Origin: Leisingera sp. ANG-M1
Lineage (GTDB): Bacteria; Pseudomonadota; Alphaproteobacteria; Rhodobacterales; Rhodobacteraceae
DNA length: 64,000 nt
Direction of reading: 5' to 3'
NCBI RefSeq assembly: GCF_000813745.1
Contig: NZ_JWLC01000008.1
Location: 273,604-337,603 of the forward strand
In this document: positions 61,705 through 64,000 of the stretch, in pieces
Position numbering within the stretch: position 1 is the stretch's first letter
Layout of the letters: every line of letters begins with the position of its first letter
Translations under genes and position numbers: made by a program
The notes under the pieces: generated by a model
Database searches by the model: none
Told to the model about the DNA's origin: nothing
What the model saw: the letters and a program-made list of their open reading frames with translations, nothing else

Positions 61705-63753
61705 ATGACTGACGAACCCCTCGTTGTGTTTACCCCCTCCGGCAAGCGCGGGCATTTCCCCGTGGGCACGCCGATCCTTACTGCCGCCCGCCAGCTTGGG
61801 GTCGACCTCGACTCGGTTTGCGGCGGCCGCGGCATCTGCTCGAAATGCCAGATCACACCGTCTTACGGCGAATTCCCCAAGCACGGGGTGACTGTCCAGG
61901 AAGGCGCGCTGAGCGAGTGGAACAAGGTTGAGCAGCGCTACAAGGATAAGCGCGGCCTGATTGATGGCCGCCGTCTGGGCTGCCAGGCGACGATCCAGGG
62001 CGACATCGTTGTGGATGTGCCGCCGGAAAGTCAGGTGCACCGCCAGGTGGTGCGCAAGCGCGCCGAAGCCCGCGACATCACCATGAACCCCTCCACCCGG
62101 CTGTTCTACGTCGAGGTGGAAGAGCCCGACATGCACAAGCCCTCGGGCGACATGGAACGGCTGATCGAGGCGCTGGAAACTCAGTGGGACCTCAAGGGCG
62201 TCAAGACTGACCTGCATATCCTGCAGTGCCTGCAGCCTGCACTGCGCAAAGGCGGCTGGAAGGTCACCGTTGCCGTGCATCTGGGCGATGAAAGCCACCC
62301 GCCCAAGATCATGCACATCTGGCCGGGCTACTACGAAGGCACCGTTTACGGCCTGGCGGTTGACCTGGGCTCCACCACCATTGCGGCTCATCTGTGCGAT
62401 CTGAAAACGGGCGAGGTCGTGGCCTCCTCGGGTATCATGAACCCGCAGATCCGCTTTGGCGAAGACCTGATGAGCCGGGTCAGCTACTCGATGATGAACA
62501 AGGGCGGCGATGTCGAGATGACCAACGCCGTGCGCGAAGGCATGAACGCGCTGTTCACCCAGATCGCCTCGGAAGCGGAGATCGACAAGGCGCTGATCGT
62601 CGACGCAGTGTTTGTCTGCAACCCGGTGATGCACCATCTGTTCCTAGGCATCGACCCGTTCGAGCTGGGCCAGGCGCCTTTTGCACTCGGCACCTCCAAC
62701 GCGCTGGCGCTGCGGGCTGTTGAACTTGATCTGAACATCCACCCGGCCGCCCGGGTTTACCTGCTGCCCTGTATCGCCGGTCACGTGGGCGCTGATGCCG
62801 CTGCGGTGGCCTTGTCCGAGGCTCCTGACAAATCCGAAGACCTGGTTCTGGTGGTTGACGTTGGCACCAACGCCGAAATCCTGCTGGGCAACAAGGAAAA
62901 GGTGCTGGCCTGTTCCTCGCCCACCGGCCCGGCGTTCGAAGGTGCCCAGATCTCCAGCGGCCAGCGTGCGGCCCCAGGCGCCATCGAGCGCGTCGAGATC
63001 AATCCCGAGACCAAAGAGCCCCGCTTCCGCGTGATCGGCTCGGAAATCTGGTCGGACGAGGACGGCTTTGCCGCCTCCATCGCCACAACCGGCATCACCG
63101 GCATTTGCGGCTCGGGCATCATCGAGGCGATTGCCGAGATGCGCCTGGCCGGAGTGCTGGATGCTTCCGGCCTGATCGGCTCAGCTGAGCAGACCGGCTC
63201 TGCCCGCTGCATCCAGGACGGGCGGACCAACGCCTACCTGCTGTGGGATGGCTCCGCCGAGGGCGGCCCGACCATCACCGTGACCAACCCCGATATCCGG
63301 GCAATCCAAATGGCCAAGGCCGCGCTGTATTCCGGTGCGCGGCTGCTGATGGACAAGTTCGGAGTCGAGAAAGTGGACCGTGTGGTGCTGGCCGGCGCCT
63401 TTGGTGCCCATATCTCGGCCAAACACGCAATGGTTCTGGGCATGATTCCCGATTGCGTTCTGGACAAGGTCACCTCGGCCGGTAACGCCGCGGGAACCGG
63501 TGCCCGCATCGCGCTGCTGAACACCGAAGCGCGCGGCGAGATCGAGGAAACCGTCCGCAATATCGAGAAGATCGAAACCGCCGTGGAACCGCGCTTCCAG
63601 GAGCATTTTGTAAATGCGTCCGCGATCCCGAACTCGGCCGATCCGTTCCCGATTCTGGAAACGGTGGTCAGCCTGCCGCAGGTGAACTTCAACACTGGCG
63701 GCGGTGACAGCGAAGGCGCTGGCGGAGGCCGCCGCCGCCGCCGCCGCGGCTGA
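61705..63753 (+). CDS. RACo-like corrinoid-activation ferredoxin/ASKHA protein
   Basis: The 682-residue protein has an N-terminal 2Fe-2S ferredoxin domain with cysteines 39, 45, 48 and 93 (SVCGGRGICSKC, LGCQA), a middle domain, and an ASKHA-type ATPase domain beginning VDLGSTTIAAHLCDL. Relatives (DUF4445/RACo) reduce Co(II) corrinoid to Co(I) so methyltransferases can work. In roseobacters they serve corrinoid demethylation of compounds such as glycine betaine; the partner genes lie beyond the window. The C-terminus ends in a glycine stretch and six arginines (GGGRRRRRRG), which is unusual. Confidence 0.9.
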   Translation: MTDEPLVVFTPSGKRGHFPVGTPILTAARQLGVDLDSVCGGRGICSKCQITPSYGEFPKHGVTVQEGALSEWNKVEQRYKDKRGLIDGRRLGCQATIQGDIVVDVPPESQVHRQVVRKRAEARDITMNPSTRLFYVEVEEPDMHKPSGDMERLIEALETQWDLKGVKTDLHILQCLQPALRKGGWKVTVAVHLGDESHPPKIMHIWPGYYEGTVYGLAVDLGSTTIAAHLCDLKTGEVVASSGIMNPQIRFGEDLMSRVSYSMMNKGGDVEMTNAVREGMNALFTQIASEAEIDKALIVDAVFVCNPVMHHLFLGIDPFELGQAPFALGTSNALALRAVELDLNIHPAARVYLLPCIAGHVGADAAAVALSEAPDKSEDLVLVVDVGTNAEILLGNKEKVLACSSPTGPAFEGAQISSGQRAAPGAIERVEINPETKEPRFRVIGSEIWSDEDGFAASIATTGITGICGSGIIEAIAEMRLAGVLDASGLIGSAEQTGSARCIQDGRTNAYLLWDGSAEGGPTITVTNPDIRAIQMAKAALYSGARLLMDKFGVEKVDRVVLAGAFGAHISAKHAMVLGMIPDCVLDKVTSAGNAAGTGARIALLNTEARGEIEETVRNIEKIETAVEPRFQEHFVNASAIPNSADPFPILETVVSLPQVNFNTGGGDSEGAGGGRRRRRRG

Positions 63754-63826
63754 TCCCGGCGTTTCAAAATTCCGCTGCAGCGCCCTTGACCTCATCGGCG
63801 CTGCAGCATACTCCTGCTCTCCGCAG

Positions 63827-63900
63827 GCGGGTATGATGTAATGGTAGCCTGTCAGCTTCCCAAGCTGAACGCGCGGGTTCGATTCCCGCTACCCGCTCCA
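63827..63900 (+). tRNA. tRNA-Gly (anticodon CCC)
   Basis: A full cloverleaf: acceptor GCGGGTA / TACCCGC, anticodon stem TCAGC / GCTGA around TTCCCAA with anticodon CCC at 63,859-63,861, T arm GCGGG-TTCGATT-CCCGC, discriminator T and encoded CCA. Reads GGG glycine codons. It stands 73 bases after the RACo-like gene; the last 100 bases of the window show nothing more. Confidence 0.97.
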
Positions 63901-64000
63901 CTTCCTAACATTCTGATTTTACAGTGACTGCACCGGTTGCACCGTAGGCGGGCTAGGCTTCCTTTGCCTGCGCTTGTTCTCCGGCCGCCTGCCGGTTCTC

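Noticed and set aside
1-64000. CRISPR arrays, prophage, integrative elements
   Set aside because: No regularly spaced direct repeats, integrases, phage structural genes or attachment-site duplications were seen. The tRNA at the right end has no visible integrase next to it within the window.

Overview
This is about 64 kb of high-GC chromosomal DNA from an alphaproteobacterium, most likely a marine Rhodobacteraceae of the Roseobacter group (Phaeobacter/Leisingera-like by general impression, not tested). The reasons are the dusB-ntrB-ntrC-ntrY-ntrX cluster with NtrC and NtrX that both lack the sigma54-contact loop, a fused IspDF, a Mg-type HemB, alphaproteobacterial CtaA (COX15 type), Usg, a RACo-type corrinoid activator, and short intergenic repeats of a kind familiar from Rhodobacterales. 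No phage, plasmid, CRISPR or intact insertion sequence is visible. Almost all of the window is dense core genome.

Layout. 1-5 kb: the 3' end of a COQ10/RatA gene, a TPMT-type methyltransferase, an ammonium transporter, and a pncC-pgpA-ispDF block. 4.8-12 kb: the nitrogen-regulation cluster dusB-ntrBC and ntrYX. 12-15.3 kb: a secreted caspase-like protein with Sel1-like repeats, and two small lipoproteins. 15.4-20 kb: trkA-trkH potassium uptake, hfq and hflX, closed by a strong terminator. 20-26 kb: penicillin-acylase family protein, a beta-hydroxyacid dehydrogenase, a YSC84-like lipoprotein, hemB and a small membrane protein. 26-35.8 kb: mfd, a TPR protein, a Bcr/CflA transporter, an acyl-CoA synthetase coupled to a DsbA-family protein, and a divergent XRE-cupin regulator. 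35.9-37.9 kb: an arsenic operon (arsR-arsC fusion, second arsC, aquaglyceroporin). 38-42 kb: an orphan peptide-binding protein, a probable new small RNA, 3-hydroxybutyrate dehydrogenase and a patatin. 42-47.3 kb: DUF502, pseudouridine catabolism (psuK-psuG), a DUF4198/HupE divergent pair and a ThiE-like protein. 47.4-54.7 kb: trmJ, ctaA, an M32 carboxypeptidase, DUF6614, gyrA and usg. 54.8-57.4 kb: a second secreted caspase-like protein behind a radical SAM protein. 57.5-61.3 kb: zwf-pgl-pgi. 61.7-63.9 kb: the RACo-like activator and tRNA-Gly(CCC).

How the genes work together. AmtB, DusB/NtrBC and NtrYX concern nitrogen supply and its sensing. zwf-pgl-pgi feed the upper Entner-Doudoroff/pentose-phosphate routes. 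arsRC-arsC-aqpS forms a compact arsenate-reduction and arsenite-exit pathway, and its promoter looks leaderless with an operator that covers the start codon. The observations most worth following are the predicted sRNA at about 39,911-39,984, the arsRC leaderless promoter/operator, two exported caspase-like proteins that each carry a peptidoglycan-binding-like segment (one next to a Cys-rich radical SAM gene), a possible 20-residue membrane peptide that shares a stop-codon hairpin with its convergent neighbour, and a divergent gene pair whose start codons overlap on one CATG.
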